Positions 19,468 through 28,158 of a stretch of DNA of 64,000 bases are shown piece after piece. The position numbers were made by a program, and so were the translations under genes. Each line of letters starts with the position of its first letter. Position 1 is the stretch's first letter. Origin of the DNA: Cellvibrio sp. PSBB006 (GTDB lineage Bacteria; Pseudomonadota; Gammaproteobacteria; Pseudomonadales; Cellvibrionaceae); contig NZ_CP021382.1 in NCBI RefSeq assembly GCF_002162135.1, positions 1,674,001-1,738,000 of the forward strand, given 5' to 3'. The notes beneath the pieces are model-generated. The model was not told where the DNA came from, did no database searches, and was given only the letters and a program-made list of their open reading frames with translations.

Positions 19468-19824
19468 AATACTCAAGCACAACTGGATGCGGTATTTCAC
19501 GCACTCGCAGATCAAACACGGCGCGCCATGCTGCAAAACCTGGCGGCGCAACCGCGTACGGTGAGCGAGCTGGCCGAGCCCTTCGCCATGTCACTCGCCG
19601 CTGCGTCGAAGCATATCAAGGTGCTGGAACGTGCCGGCCTCGTACAACGGCGCATTGAAGGACGCACGCATATTTGCCAATTGGATGCACGCCCTATGCA
19701 CGGCGGCATGGAATGGATTCGCCATTACGAAATGTTCTGGCATCAACAACTGGACGCTTTGGAAGCGGTGTTAAAGGCCGAAGACAAAGTGAACAAAAAG
19801 AAGCGCACCACTCACAGTCCTTAA
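19459..19824 (+). CDS. ArsR-family HTH regulator (SRPBCC partner type)
   Basis: A 121-aa winged-helix repressor of the ArsR family (SdpR/Rv2034-like group). HALADQTRRAMLQNLAAQPRTVSELAEPFAMSLAAASKHIKVLERAGLVQRR is the complete DNA-binding domain; there is no CxC metal-binding motif, so it is not an arsenic sensor. Start 19459 is taken because GGAGG lies 12 nt before it and the earlier in-frame 19423 falls inside the promoter. The adjoining gene encodes an SRPBCC protein, the usual partner of this subclass. Paired palindromes upstream and over the ATG suggest autorepression. Confidence 0.85.
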   Translation: MVNNTQAQLDAVFHALADQTRRAMLQNLAAQPRTVSELAEPFAMSLAAASKHIKVLERAGLVQRRIEGRTHICQLDARPMHGGMEWIRHYEMFWHQQLDALEAVLKAEDKVNKKKRTTHSP

Positions 19825-19847
19825 CCAACTTACCACGGAGGTTCATC

Positions 19848-20378
19848 ATGAACAGTTACGGCGCTCTTATTGCTTCCGATACCTTGCGTATCGAACGTGT
19901 TTTACCCGGCCCTATCGAGCGGGTTTGGGAATACCTGACTGACTCAGACAAACGCAGTACCTGGTTGGCCGCAGGCACTATGGACCTGAAAACCGGTGGC
20001 CGGGTTGAGCACCGTTTTAATAACAGTGATTTAACCGAAGACGATGATTTACCGCCACCTAAATATTCGCACTGCCAAAATGAACAATTGCTGCTGGGGG
20101 AGATTACCGCCTGTAAACCACCGCACCTGTTAAGTTACATTTGGAATAAAGGTTCAAGCGAAGAATCAGAAGTGTGTTTTGAGCTTTCACCCAAAGGCGC
20201 GGAGGTTGCACTGACGGTTACACACCGCCGGTTAAATTCACGCGGTGAAACACTGAGTGTAGCGGCAGGCTGGCATGCACACCTGGATATATTAATTGCA
20301 AACCTGAAAGAGGAAGTACCGCCGGGTTTCTGGCGCAACCATACGCATCTGGAAGCGGAATATGAACGACGTTTGTGA
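19848..20378 (+). CDS. SRPBCC (AHSA1-like) domain protein
   Basis: A 176-aa START-like/SRPBCC protein of the Activator-of-Hsp90-homology 1 type. The N-terminus LRIERVLPGPIERVWEYLTDSDKRSTWLAAG is the first strand and helix-grip helices that form the hydrophobic cavity. Its ligand is unknown. It begins 23 nt after the ArsR stop with a good RBS (CGGAGG), so the pair is an operon and the SRPBCC protein may bind the signal molecule or detoxify it. A longer in-frame start at 19674 lies within the ArsR gene and is unlikely. Confidence 0.85.
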   Translation: MNSYGALIASDTLRIERVLPGPIERVWEYLTDSDKRSTWLAAGTMDLKTGGRVEHRFNNSDLTEDDDLPPPKYSHCQNEQLLLGEITACKPPHLLSYIWNKGSSEESEVCFELSPKGAEVALTVTHRRLNSRGETLSVAAGWHAHLDILIANLKEEVPPGFWRNHTHLEAEYERRL

Positions 20379-20420
20379 TTAACGAACCGGTAAATGTTTG
20401 GCGTTAATTGATCAAATGCG

Positions 20421-20457
20421 GGATGTCAGATAGAACATTTCGACCTGTCTGACATCC
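20421..20457. repeat. 10-bp inverted repeat hairpin
   Basis: GGATGTCAGA (20421-20430) is inverted as TCTGACATCC (20448-20457) with a 17-nt loop. It lies between the SRPBCC gene and the small membrane protein gene. No T tract follows, so it could be an operator, an attenuator-like stem or a processed terminator. Confidence 0.5.
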
Positions 20458-20490
20458 ACATAAGAGGCATCCTATGCAGAGGCGCTTCTT

Positions 20491-20775
20491 ATGCAAACTG
20501 CTGTATTACTCATCCTGACCTTTACCACCCTGGCCGCCGCAGCCTACACCCATTATCGTGTTCCCTATCACACCCGCAACGCCAGGAATCGTTGGTTTGT
20601 GCACTTTCTGCTAATAATTGTGGGCATCGCTTTTGGCTGGGTTAACAGCCAACGCTACCCATTGAACGGCTTATGGGAACTACTGGTATTTCTCAGCTCG
20701 TTTGGTGTTATCCATATTCCAGCGGCCGCGATTTTGTTTATCAAGCGCCAGCAGAAGATCGAGAAACACAAGTAA
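20491..20775 (+). CDS. small three-TM membrane protein, hypothetical
   Basis: A 94-aa hydrophobic protein with about three membrane segments (TAVLLILTFTTLAAAAY, WFVHFLLIIVGIAFGWV, LLVFLSSFGVIHIPAAAILF) and a basic C-terminus (KRQQKIEKHK). GAGG lies 8 nt before the ATG. I do not recognise the family. It is convergent with the Pmp3/YqaE gene, 15 nt apart. Confidence 0.6.
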   Translation: MQTAVLLILTFTTLAAAAYTHYRVPYHTRNARNRWFVHFLLIIVGIAFGWVNSQRYPLNGLWELLVFLSSFGVIHIPAAAILFIKRQQKIEKHK

Positions 20776-20790
20776 TCCGGCGCAGCTGCA

Positions 20791-20964
20791 TCAATGCTTA
20801 AAGATGACATACAACGCATGAATAATTCCTGGAATAAAACCCAACAGAGTGAGCAGTATATTCAGCCAAAAATGTCCTTTAAAACCTACCTCCATAAAAA
20901 CACCCAGTGGAGGGAGAATAATGGCCAGGATAATTTTGATCGGATCTGTCGCTGTAAGTGGCAT
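20791..20964 (-). CDS. Pmp3/YqaE-family small membrane protein
   Basis: A 57-aa protein read on the minus strand: MPLTATDPIKIILAIILPPLG, then VFMEVGFKGHFWLNILLTLL, ending GFIPGIIHALYVIFKH. The two hydrophobic helices, the ILPPLGVF motif and GFIPGIIHALY are diagnostic of the Pmp3/YqaE (UPF0057) family of stress-induced inner-membrane peptides. AGAGGA lies 6-7 nt before the ATG at 20964. The plus-strand frames over this region are shadows. It lies near another membrane stress-type gene on the same strand (21176-21709). Confidence 0.88.
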   Translation of the reverse strand: MPLTATDPIKIILAIILPPLGVFMEVGFKGHFWLNILLTLLGFIPGIIHALYVIFKH

Positions 20965-21175
20965 TCGAGAATCCTCTAGTAAGCCTAACGATTTAAGCGA
21001 TACGCTAATTTACTTTGCACAGAACGTCTGTGCGAACTCACACATGCTTAAGAGGATCATTTTCATTGCTGAACGTTGAAAAGGTAAACCGAATTAATGA
21101 ATCAAGTACAAAGCTGTCGCTGACCGAGGATGAAAACTATTTCTGCATATCCTTGTGCAAGAAGAATTGTTAAAC

Positions 21176-21709
21176 CTATAAACTGCTAACCGTTTTCACC
21201 TGTAGCGTGCTAAATGCATCACTCGCCTCTTTGAGCTGGTCTGTGCTGCTGGCGTGAACAGCGACAATGAATTTACCTTTTCGCAGAGCTGACTGGGATA
21301 CGCTCACATAGGGCATATGATCCGGACGCAATGTCATCAGACCGCCGAACATCATGCCAAATATCGCACCAAACGCGATGGCTACAGCAGCTGCGGTTAC
21401 CGCATTAACCACCACAAACGCTATGCCCAGCGCAAACAATATTAAAAACAATAACAGACCCGCTACCGCTCCGGCTAAACCAAGCCAAACATGTGCGCGC
21501 AACAGTGTGTGCCAGATACCACGATCCTCAGGCTCCAGTTCCCACCCGGGGTGGCGATCATTGGGACCGACAACAAAAATCTGTTGATTCTGCAAACTGG
21601 TTGTCTTGCGCAGAATGTCGACGGCTCGTTTAGCACTGAACTCGTCCTGAAAAATGGCGGCAACTTTGTGATCGAAATGCTCACCGGAAATACTGGTTGC
21701 GATCTTCAT
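21176..21709 (-). CDS. glycine-zipper-like membrane protein, hypothetical
   Basis: A 177-aa protein. Residues 1-60 form an alpha/beta ferredoxin-like segment (KVAAIFQDEFSAKRAVDILRKTT and QIFVVGPND), the middle has two hydrophobic, Ala/Gly-rich helices (LGLAGAVAGLLLFLILFALGIAF and AFGAIFGMMFGGLM), and the C-terminus returns to a soluble alpha/beta piece (GKFIVAVHASSTDQLKEA). The layout resembles the general-stress membrane proteins with duplicated soluble lobes around a glycine-zipper core. GGAG is placed 8 nt before the ATG. Function unknown. Confidence 0.65.
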   Translation of the reverse strand: MKIATSISGEHFDHKVAAIFQDEFSAKRAVDILRKTTSLQNQQIFVVGPNDRHPGWELEPEDRGIWHTLLRAHVWLGLAGAVAGLLLFLILFALGIAFVVVNAVTAAAVAIAFGAIFGMMFGGLMTLRPDHMPYVSVSQSALRKGKFIVAVHASSTDQLKEASDAFSTLQVKTVSSL

Positions 21710-21856
21710 TGTCTTTACTCCGATAAAGATAGTATTACTATCTTGACCAGATGCACTATACGAGGTTTCTTATCGTGCGCCGGCGAGACTATTTTTTGTT
21801 AGTCGTGTCACGTTACCAACATCGCTGAGGACAATAAGAAATCAACGAAACGCAAA

Positions 21857-22798
21857 TCAGGCAGCGGCCTTTTCTTTTTTTATACAATCATAAGCTGATT
21901 GAATAGTTTTGAAGCGTTCCGTAAGCGCTTTGATCATAAAAGGCGGCAGCCCCTGCCCAATGAGCTTGTCCGGATGAAATTGACTGGCCAGTTTTTGATA
22001 GGCTTTTCTGACCTCCAGATCACTGGCGCTTGGGGTTAAACCCAGCGCATCGTAGGCACAGTGTGATTGCTCTTTTTCAGTGGCAAATCCTTTGTAGCGT
22101 TTTTTTCCCTGAGTCCATCCGCCGCTGACTTTCTGTTCCTTGAAAGGTTGCTCTGGCGAGCCTTGCGAGGAACGTTTATGTGTAGCGGTTTCGTCATAAG
22201 CGCGTTGTGTATCCGCCTGCGCAGAATCATCCAGCTGATCATCACCGAATCGTTCCTGCGAAGACAACATCTTCAATAACTGCTCAAATGTAATATTGGA
22301 ATAGCCCAGGGCGCTGGCTATCTCCTGCACAGCACCCACTTCTTTGTTCACCAACAGCCCGTCAACACGCGCGATGCTGACCAGATAGACCAACAAAATT
22401 TGCGTTAAACTGCTGCTCTTGCGTGCAAGCCCCTGAAATTCCTGAAGTGCATTGTTTAACTGAAAGTCCGGTGCAGCACCACGCTTGAAGTACTGAATAG
22501 CTTGACGCTTTTGCGGTGCGGCCAAATGCATTTTTTCCATAAACGTTTCCGTGCGTTTGATCTCCTTGGCGTTTACTGGCCCATCTTTTCGTGCAACATA
22601 ACCCAGTAAACTGAATACGGTTTTAAAGAATATCTGCTCTACTTCATTAAAACCATTGCCATTAAAACCATTGTCGCTTGTGCCTCCCTTGCCCATTTGG
22701 CCGCTGAAGAAAAAACCAAGCTTATTACCGGTCACAGCCATGGCAATAAAATAAATTACCACCACGCCGAGGAGGACTGCAATTATCTGTAGGAGCAT
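21857..22798 (-). CDS. djlA: DjlA-type membrane-anchored J-domain co-chaperone
   Basis: A 313-aa type III J-protein. A single N-terminal membrane helix (LLQIIAVLLGVVVIYFIAMAV) is followed by a TerB/DjlA-like helical domain (EQIFFKTVFSLLGYVARKDGPVNAKE) and a C-terminal J domain with the HPD motif (ASQFHPDKLIGQGLP) ending near residue 310. DjlA works with DnaK at the inner membrane and is linked to envelope stress. ATG 22798 is preferred over the upstream GTG at 22834 because the membrane helix then begins at residue 2. The dehydrogenase-YbhB gene ends 42 nt upstream on the same strand. Confidence 0.85.
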   Translation of the reverse strand: MLLQIIAVLLGVVVIYFIAMAVTGNKLGFFFSGQMGKGGTSDNGFNGNGFNEVEQIFFKTVFSLLGYVARKDGPVNAKEIKRTETFMEKMHLAAPQKRQAIQYFKRGAAPDFQLNNALQEFQGLARKSSSLTQILLVYLVSIARVDGLLVNKEVGAVQEIASALGYSNITFEQLLKMLSSQERFGDDQLDDSAQADTQRAYDETATHKRSSQGSPEQPFKEQKVSGGWTQGKKRYKGFATEKEQSHCAYDALGLTPSASDLEVRKAYQKLASQFHPDKLIGQGLPPFMIKALTERFKTIQSAYDCIKKEKAAA

Positions 22799-22840
22799 AG
22801 AATTTTCCGGTCGGTTTATGAAGTGCTCACACACTCGCCA

Positions 22841-24661
22841 TTAGCGAGCAAATGTACCCACTATTCTTTCACTGGCCACAACGTGCCCTTCCATCGCAGC
22901 AAGCAATTCATCGCGGGACAGCCCGAAGCTAACGTCCAGGCGCGTATCTAACGCGAAAACCTGAAAATGGTAACGGTGTGCCGGGTCGCCAATCGGCGGT
23001 TTGGGACCAAAATAACCTATCGCACCTCGATCATTTTTTCCCTCCATGGCACCTTTCGGTTTTACCAACTCCGGCAGCGGGGGCACACCTTCTTCCAGCT
23101 GTGTTACATCCGCCGGCAGGTTATAGAGCAGCCAGTGAACGAACGGCGGATTTTCATCAACATCCGGATCTTCCATGATCACCACATAACTTTTCGTTCC
23201 TTCGGGTCCGACTGTCCATTGCAAGGGCGGTGAAATATTTTGACCGTCAGCCGAAAATTTTTCTGGTATGGCGTCGCCATCAGGAAAAGCCGGAGACTCC
23301 AAACCCAGGGGTTGCGCATCGCCTAATAATTCAATTGCAAGACCCGCCGTATTATCGCCGTCCGGTGGAGGAGAAGTTGCATCGACGACGCGAATGTCAG
23401 TATTCCAGGAGTTGGTAGGTGGACCGACGTGGTGACGCCCACGGGTTTTGCCGGTGTAGGTAATACGGTAGATCACACCGTTGGTGTCATCAGCCACCAA
23501 CAGCGAGCCGTCCTTCGCTTGGGCAATACCCGCGAGCCGTCCACGATGCACCCAATGCTTGCCTTGGCGAGACAAAAAACCTTGCGCGAAGGCCTCGAAG
23601 CCTACCGGCTTTCCCCCTTCAAATTTTATGCGCGCCACTTCGTAACCTGATGGAGGTTTACGGTTCCAGGAACCACGCATAGCCACAAAGACATCACCAT
23701 GGTAATCATCAGGAAATTGCTCCGCCGTGTAGAAAATCATCTGCATCGGCGCAGCGTGAGGCGTATAAAAACCTACTGGCTCGACGCTTTTGGCAGCCCA
23801 CTCAGCAAGACTGATGTCACCTGGTGGTTCGTCCTGCGGATTGAATTTACTTGCACCATATATATAAGGCCAGCCATAACGTTTGCCTTGAACAAGGTGA
23901 TTCAGCTCCTCGTATTGTTCGTTGTCACCCAACCAGTCAATACCATGATCCATACCATAGAGTTCGCCGCTCTGCGGTTCAAAACCAAATCCGATAGTGT
24001 TGCGCAAACCCGATGCAAAAATACGGCGGCTTGAACCGTCCGGCTCCATTTGCAATATCGTTGCGCTTTCCGGATTTGTTTCATCACATGCATTACACGT
24101 AGAACCAACCGAGACGTATACTTTCCCGTCCGGGCCGACGACCAGCGTTCTATTGGGATGCTGTCCTCCGTCCGGCAAGTCATCGACGATATGTTCCAGA
24201 GGTGCGAGATTTCCATCCGGCTGAATGGTGGTGCGATACACATCATTTACTGTCGCGAGGTACATCGTATTATCGCTGATGGCAATCCCATGCATACCGG
24301 GTCGATTGGCGACAATGCGCTGCTCGTCCGATTTTCCGTCGCCATTCGTATCGCGCAACAAAAGTACATCGCCAACGGAGCGACGCGTAATATAAATTGT
24401 TCCATCGTCCGCCACCGCCATCATGCGTGGATTGACAAGGTCTTTAGCAAACACATTGATTTCAAAACCACGCTGCACGGCGATCTTGTGCAGCTTGTTG
24501 TCGACAGACACCTGTTTCGGCTCAAGGACATGACCGATGATAGTAACATCGGCCGCTTCGGGATCTCTCAATTGTTCGGAAACCGGTCTGAACGCCTGAG
24601 CCGAGGCAGAAAAAGCAATGCAGGTACAGCCGAGCAATAACCATGTGAGCAATTTATTCAT
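22841..24661 (-). CDS. PQQ-type sugar dehydrogenase fused to YbhB/PEBP domain
   Basis: A 606-aa exported protein with signal peptide LLTWLLLGCTCIAFSASAQA. Residues about 40-410 are a six-bladed glucose/sorbosone dehydrogenase-like propeller (PRMMAVADDGTIYITRR, LVVGPDGKVYVSVGSTCNACDETNP, GLRNTIGFGFEPQSGELYG, DDTNGVIYRITYTG), and residues about 440-606 are a complete phosphatidylethanolamine-binding YbhB/YbcL domain (FPDGDAIPEKFSADGQNISPPLQW, VIMEDPDVDENPPFVHWLLYNLP, GYFGPKPPIGDPAHRYHFQVFAL). The CNAC dicysteine could form a disulfide or hold a ligand. The propeller and PEBP domains usually occur separately. Cofactor and substrate are inferred only from the family. Confidence 0.85.
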   Translation of the reverse strand: MNKLLTWLLLGCTCIAFSASAQAFRPVSEQLRDPEAADVTIIGHVLEPKQVSVDNKLHKIAVQRGFEINVFAKDLVNPRMMAVADDGTIYITRRSVGDVLLLRDTNGDGKSDEQRIVANRPGMHGIAISDNTMYLATVNDVYRTTIQPDGNLAPLEHIVDDLPDGGQHPNRTLVVGPDGKVYVSVGSTCNACDETNPESATILQMEPDGSSRRIFASGLRNTIGFGFEPQSGELYGMDHGIDWLGDNEQYEELNHLVQGKRYGWPYIYGASKFNPQDEPPGDISLAEWAAKSVEPVGFYTPHAAPMQMIFYTAEQFPDDYHGDVFVAMRGSWNRKPPSGYEVARIKFEGGKPVGFEAFAQGFLSRQGKHWVHRGRLAGIAQAKDGSLLVADDTNGVIYRITYTGKTRGRHHVGPPTNSWNTDIRVVDATSPPPDGDNTAGLAIELLGDAQPLGLESPAFPDGDAIPEKFSADGQNISPPLQWTVGPEGTKSYVVIMEDPDVDENPPFVHWLLYNLPADVTQLEEGVPPLPELVKPKGAMEGKNDRGAIGYFGPKPPIGDPAHRYHFQVFALDTRLDVSFGLSRDELLAAMEGHVVASERIVGTFAR

Positions 24662-24782
24662 CTTTCACCTCGGGCATCTTTCGTTTCGGGTGCTACACTT
24701 CGGTCTGTTGGCTAACCGGTGCGGTGATAATTAATTGCAAAGGATGTGCCGGGACGAGAATGGTATCCATGCAATATAAAAG

Positions 24783-25407
24783 TCACTTTATTGCATCGTA
24801 TTTTTTCTGACATTTTTCACAGTAAAAACTACGCCGATGGCGTCTTTCCCACATGCGCCCGGATAAATGGTATATCACAACGAGGACATATACTTTTATT
24901 GTGGGCCAACCAATGCTGGCGAAGCACATAGGCTTTTTTCCATGCCAAAAATTCAAAGCTATAGATGCGCGCTTGTTCAATCAGCGTCTTTAACTTTTTT
25001 GATGGCAACCCGCCCACCAATGACAGCGGATGGACTCGAATCCGAAAAAGCACTTCGTTCTTGATAATGTTGCCAACACCGGCAAAGATATCCTGATTCA
25101 ACAGCGCATCGCAGACAAATGTGTCCGGCAGGTTACGCAATTTTTTTTGCGCAAGAGCAGGATTCCATTGATCCGACATAACATCGGTTTGCCAGTCATA
25201 TTGACTGTCTAATGTGTCTTCCACATATTTGACGGAGCAAGCGTAAAAATTGAGTTCCGTTGCATCAGCGAAGCGTAAACTTAATCTTGGTGCCGTGTCT
25301 TTTCGATCATTGATCCGGTAGCTGCCAAACATCAGAAAATGAACCTTTAGCGAAACATCCGGAAGCTCAATAAGGAAATGCTTTCCCCAACTGCGGAAAT
25401 AGCCTTT
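24783..25407 (-). pseudogene. Fpg/Nei DNA glycosylase relic
   Basis: Remains of an Fpg/Nei-type base-excision glycosylase. The frame is recognisable from FRSWGKHFLIELPDVSLK through HFLMFGSYRIN, the helix-two-turns-helix IFAGVGNIIKNEVLFRIRVHP and the first zinc cysteines SICPRCDIPF, then it runs into a stop at 24829. The second half of the zinc finger (RRSFYCEKCQKKYD) continues in another frame to 24783. At the 5' end an in-frame TGA precedes the first recognisable residues, and the roughly 60-residue N-terminus with the catalytic Pro-Glu is absent. It is therefore almost certainly non-functional. Confidence 0.82.
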
Positions 25408-25720
25408 TCACATTAGCAGCAACAGCTTCATCCATAGACCAGAAAATTACCTGGATAACGCAGCGCTTCGTTTGTATTCACCAGATTGTCCAGCTGCGTT
25501 CTTACTTTTATACCAGCCCGGCGATCCATGTCTGTAAAATTTACAGTGACGTTGTAAAAACATCGGCGCCAGACTCTTCACTGACGCACAAAATTAAAAA
25601 AAATCACTTTTCAACTACAGAAATAAAATGTGTGACGTGGTATGTCCATTGCAATGAGCAGATCTCAACAGAACCTACTGTTATTTAATTCCCTTGTTCT
25701 TTATATCTGAGGGTCACACT
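25408..25720. other. intergenic region before ferritin-like genes
   Basis: About 313 bases between the Fpg/Nei relic and the first ferritin-like gene. It should contain the promoter of the ferritin-like operon. A short minus-strand frame (25428-25529) is seen but has no recognisable homology. No dyad operator or RNA gene is evident. Confidence 0.45.
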
Positions 25721-26884
25721 ATGAGTATAAAATTGTTTGATAACCGTGGAACGCCGTTAGAACGACAAAAATTTACCTGGCGGGAGCTCGCCATCAAGCC
25801 ACTGAGTAAGCTGGACGACGACGCATTTACGAGAGTTCGCGTCATCCTGATGAATGGTATTGAACAGCAGGTAAACCGCTTCCAACACATGTGCGGACAA
25901 TTCAACGGCAACCTGCGCCTCCCGCTCGCAGAAATTCGTCGTGTCGAGCATCATCAACAAACGATGATTAACTGGCTCATCGGCTCTGATCACTCACCGC
26001 TGGAAACAACCATAGGCTACGAGCAGGTCGCGATTGAAGTTACCGCTGCGATTGCGCAACAAGAACCGGATGAGTATCTGGCGCAAACTTACCGCTACGG
26101 TTTGCTCGAAGACTTTGATCACATGTATCGCTATTCTGCGCTGATGGATCGGGTGGAAGGGAAAGATGCCAACAATATTCTCCAGAGTTACACGGATATT
26201 CTGCCAGGCCGACCGACGGTTGAAGAACACCGTGCGCCAGAAGATGATTTACGCCATCACTACGATCACAAAGCCGCTTTTCCGGTATCCAAACTCAATG
26301 CGCTGACAATTTTCTCCGGTGAATATCAAACACGCGATTACTACATGAATATCGGGCCAACGTTCAGCGATCCGGTTGCGCGCGCGTTGTATGCCGAAAT
26401 CGCGTCGATCGAGGAACAACATGTAACCCAGTACGGCTCCATCATTGACCCGAACGAAACCTGGCTGGAAAAATGGTTGTTGTATGAAGCAAATGAAGTT
26501 TACAACTACTACAGCTGCGTAGCGGCAGAGACTAACCCGCGCATTAAAGCTATCTGGGAACGCTTTCTGGATTACGAGTTAGGCCATCTGCATGTTGTCA
26601 CAGAGCTATTCAAAAAATACGAGCGTCGCGACCCCGCCGAAATATTACCGGATGCTCTGCCCGATCCTATTTCCTATGAAAGCCAACGGGATTTTGTGCG
26701 GCAAGTGCTAACAGAAGAAATTAATCTGCGTGCAAAAGGTCCGGATTACGTTGATAAGAGCCAGGAAAGCCAGAAATCAAAAGATTATCGCGATCATCTC
26801 AACTCTACCGGTTCGCCTTCTGAAATGGTTGCTGAACAATACCGCTGGCAGCCAGGAACCGAACTGAGCAAAAAAATCGCATAA
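25721..26884 (+). CDS. ferritin-like (rubrerythrin-type) protein
   Basis: A 387-aa helical protein with repeated metal-site type motifs: LAQTYRYGLLEDFDHMYRYS, YAEIASIEEQHVTQYGS and FLDYELGHLHVVTELFKKYE. The E-x(2)-H and D/E-x(2)-H patterns suggest a diiron ferritin-like fold. Start 25721 is chosen (GAGG 9 nt upstream) over 25694. It is probably the first gene of an operon with the next ferritin-like gene (42 nt downstream). It sits in a cluster of DUF892, DUF2243 and CtaG genes usually associated with oxidative or desiccation stress; the exact role is unknown. Confidence 0.72.
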   Translation: MSIKLFDNRGTPLERQKFTWRELAIKPLSKLDDDAFTRVRVILMNGIEQQVNRFQHMCGQFNGNLRLPLAEIRRVEHHQQTMINWLIGSDHSPLETTIGYEQVAIEVTAAIAQQEPDEYLAQTYRYGLLEDFDHMYRYSALMDRVEGKDANNILQSYTDILPGRPTVEEHRAPEDDLRHHYDHKAAFPVSKLNALTIFSGEYQTRDYYMNIGPTFSDPVARALYAEIASIEEQHVTQYGSIIDPNETWLEKWLLYEANEVYNYYSCVAAETNPRIKAIWERFLDYELGHLHVVTELFKKYERRDPAEILPDALPDPISYESQRDFVRQVLTEEINLRAKGPDYVDKSQESQKSKDYRDHLNSTGSPSEMVAEQYRWQPGTELSKKIA

Positions 26885-26926
26885 CCAGACTCTTTCCTGA
26901 CTAGATAAATTGAAGAGGAATACATT

Positions 26927-27673
26927 ATGGAACCGAATACCAAAATGGGCAGCAATAAAACTGGCATCGATATGTCGCCTATTCTCAGCAAAGAAATGAT
27001 CGAGGGCAGTAAAAAACTGAAACTTGATGGCGCAGATGGCTATACCAACCTCACACTATTGGAACAATTTTATCTGGATAATGACGATCCTCTTGGTTCT
27101 GTGCCCATGCCGGGAACGGTAAAAGGTGTCGTAAAGTCTGCTACCAAGATGTTAACTGGTCATCATCCAGAAGTGTTTTTAAATAAACTTGGGGAACGCC
27201 TGGCATTTGAACGCAGTGGTGTACGCATTTATGAGCAACTTATTTTGAAATGTGAACACATGGCAGCCAATAGTATGGATGGCTTAAAGCTCCCACTGGA
27301 AAAACTACAGGAATTCCATGACCAGGAAGCCGAACATTTTTATTTATTGGTGGAATGCATGGAAACCCTGGGTGGCGACCTGACAGCACAGACGCCAGAT
27401 GCCGATGCGTCCGGTGTAGCAGCATCGGGGCTAATGAAAGTCATTATGGACCCACGCACATCCGTTAGCCAAAGCCTGGAAGCTATGTTATCCATTGAGT
27501 TAACGGATAATGCTGCGTGGGAGTTGCTGATAAAACTGGCCGAAGATATGGGCTTGAGTGATATGGCCGACAAATTTCGCCATGCCTTGCAGCAGGAAAA
27601 TGTTCATCTTGAAACTGTGAAACAGTGGTACGAAGAGAGTGTGCGCGAACAGGGCATAATGCGGTTGTCGTAG
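26927..27673 (+). CDS. ferritin-like domain protein
   Basis: A 248-aa helical protein. NKLGERLAFERSGVRIYEQLILKCEH and FHDQEAEHFYLLVECMETLGGD place Glu and His residues as in ferritin-like diiron sites, and a third helix carries SIELTDNAAWELLIKLAEDMG, followed by FRHALQQENVHLETVKQWYEE. It follows the other ferritin-like gene and precedes the broken DUF2243 gene by 30 nt, so all were probably one transcription unit. RBS GAGGA is present. Confidence 0.72.
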   Translation: MEPNTKMGSNKTGIDMSPILSKEMIEGSKKLKLDGADGYTNLTLLEQFYLDNDDPLGSVPMPGTVKGVVKSATKMLTGHHPEVFLNKLGERLAFERSGVRIYEQLILKCEHMAANSMDGLKLPLEKLQEFHDQEAEHFYLLVECMETLGGDLTAQTPDADASGVAASGLMKVIMDPRTSVSQSLEAMLSIELTDNAAWELLIKLAEDMGLSDMADKFRHALQQENVHLETVKQWYEESVREQGIMRLS

Positions 27674-27703
27674 ACAGCAGAAGCAGGAACGTGCGAGCTG
27701 ATT

Positions 27704-28146
27704 ATGCGAAACTTTCCTCGATCCCGCTGGGGTGGCGTGCTCATTGGTATAGGACTGATGGCCGCCGTTGATGAAATAATTTTTCATCAGCTATTGGGGT
27801 GGCATCACTTTTATGATGGTGCCACCCCGGCGATCGGTTTACTATCGGACGGGCTGCTGCACGCAGGAGAAATTGTTGCGCTGGTAGCCGGTTTTTTATA
27901 ATACTGGATCTGCGTCAGCACAATGCGCTACACCTGACGCACACTTGGGCCGGAGGATTTCTGGGTTCGGGAAGCTTTCAGGTTTTTGACGGGATTATTA
28001 ATCACAAAGTTTTACGTTTGCACCAGATACGCTACGAAGTGCCCCTTTTGCCTTACGATATTATGTGGAATTTGGTGGGCTTCGCGTTGATTATTGTCGG
28101 CGTTCTGTTGCTGCGGCGTGCGCGACACCCCTGCCTCAAGATCTAA
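27704..28146 (+). pseudogene. DUF2243 membrane protein, frameshifted
   Basis: The first frame (65 aa, WGGVLIGIGLMAAVDEIIFHQLLGWHHFYD and SDGLLHAGEIVALVAGFL) stops at TAA 27899-27901. The remainder continues in another frame as ILDLRQHNALHL, FLGSGSFQVFDGIINHKVLRLHQIRYEV and a last membrane helix, ending at 28146. Together these give a full-length DUF2243 protein. Adding one T to the T6 run at 27892-27897 restores a single frame through FFIILDLRQ. DUF2243 proteins often neighbour CtaG-like proteins, as here. A real mutation and a homopolymer sequencing error both remain possible. Confidence 0.85.
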
Positions 28147-28158
28147 ATCATCCCGCCC

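Noticed and set aside
18191..20378. AAA ATPase with ArsR and SRPBCC as a possible defence system
   Set aside because: ArsR-SRPBCC pairs are a common stand-alone operon with their own promoter; there is no evidence that they belong with the ATPase.
20794..21079. Plus-strand frames of 61 and 76 codons over the Pmp3/YqaE gene
   Set aside because: They are antisense shadows of a clear minus-strand gene.
25428..25529. 33-codon minus-strand frame (MDRRAGIKVRT...) and an overlapping short frame (MDEAVAANVKRL...) upstream of the Fpg/Nei relic
   Set aside because: The two pieces could be one frameshifted remnant, but no family is recognised and the length is too short to call.
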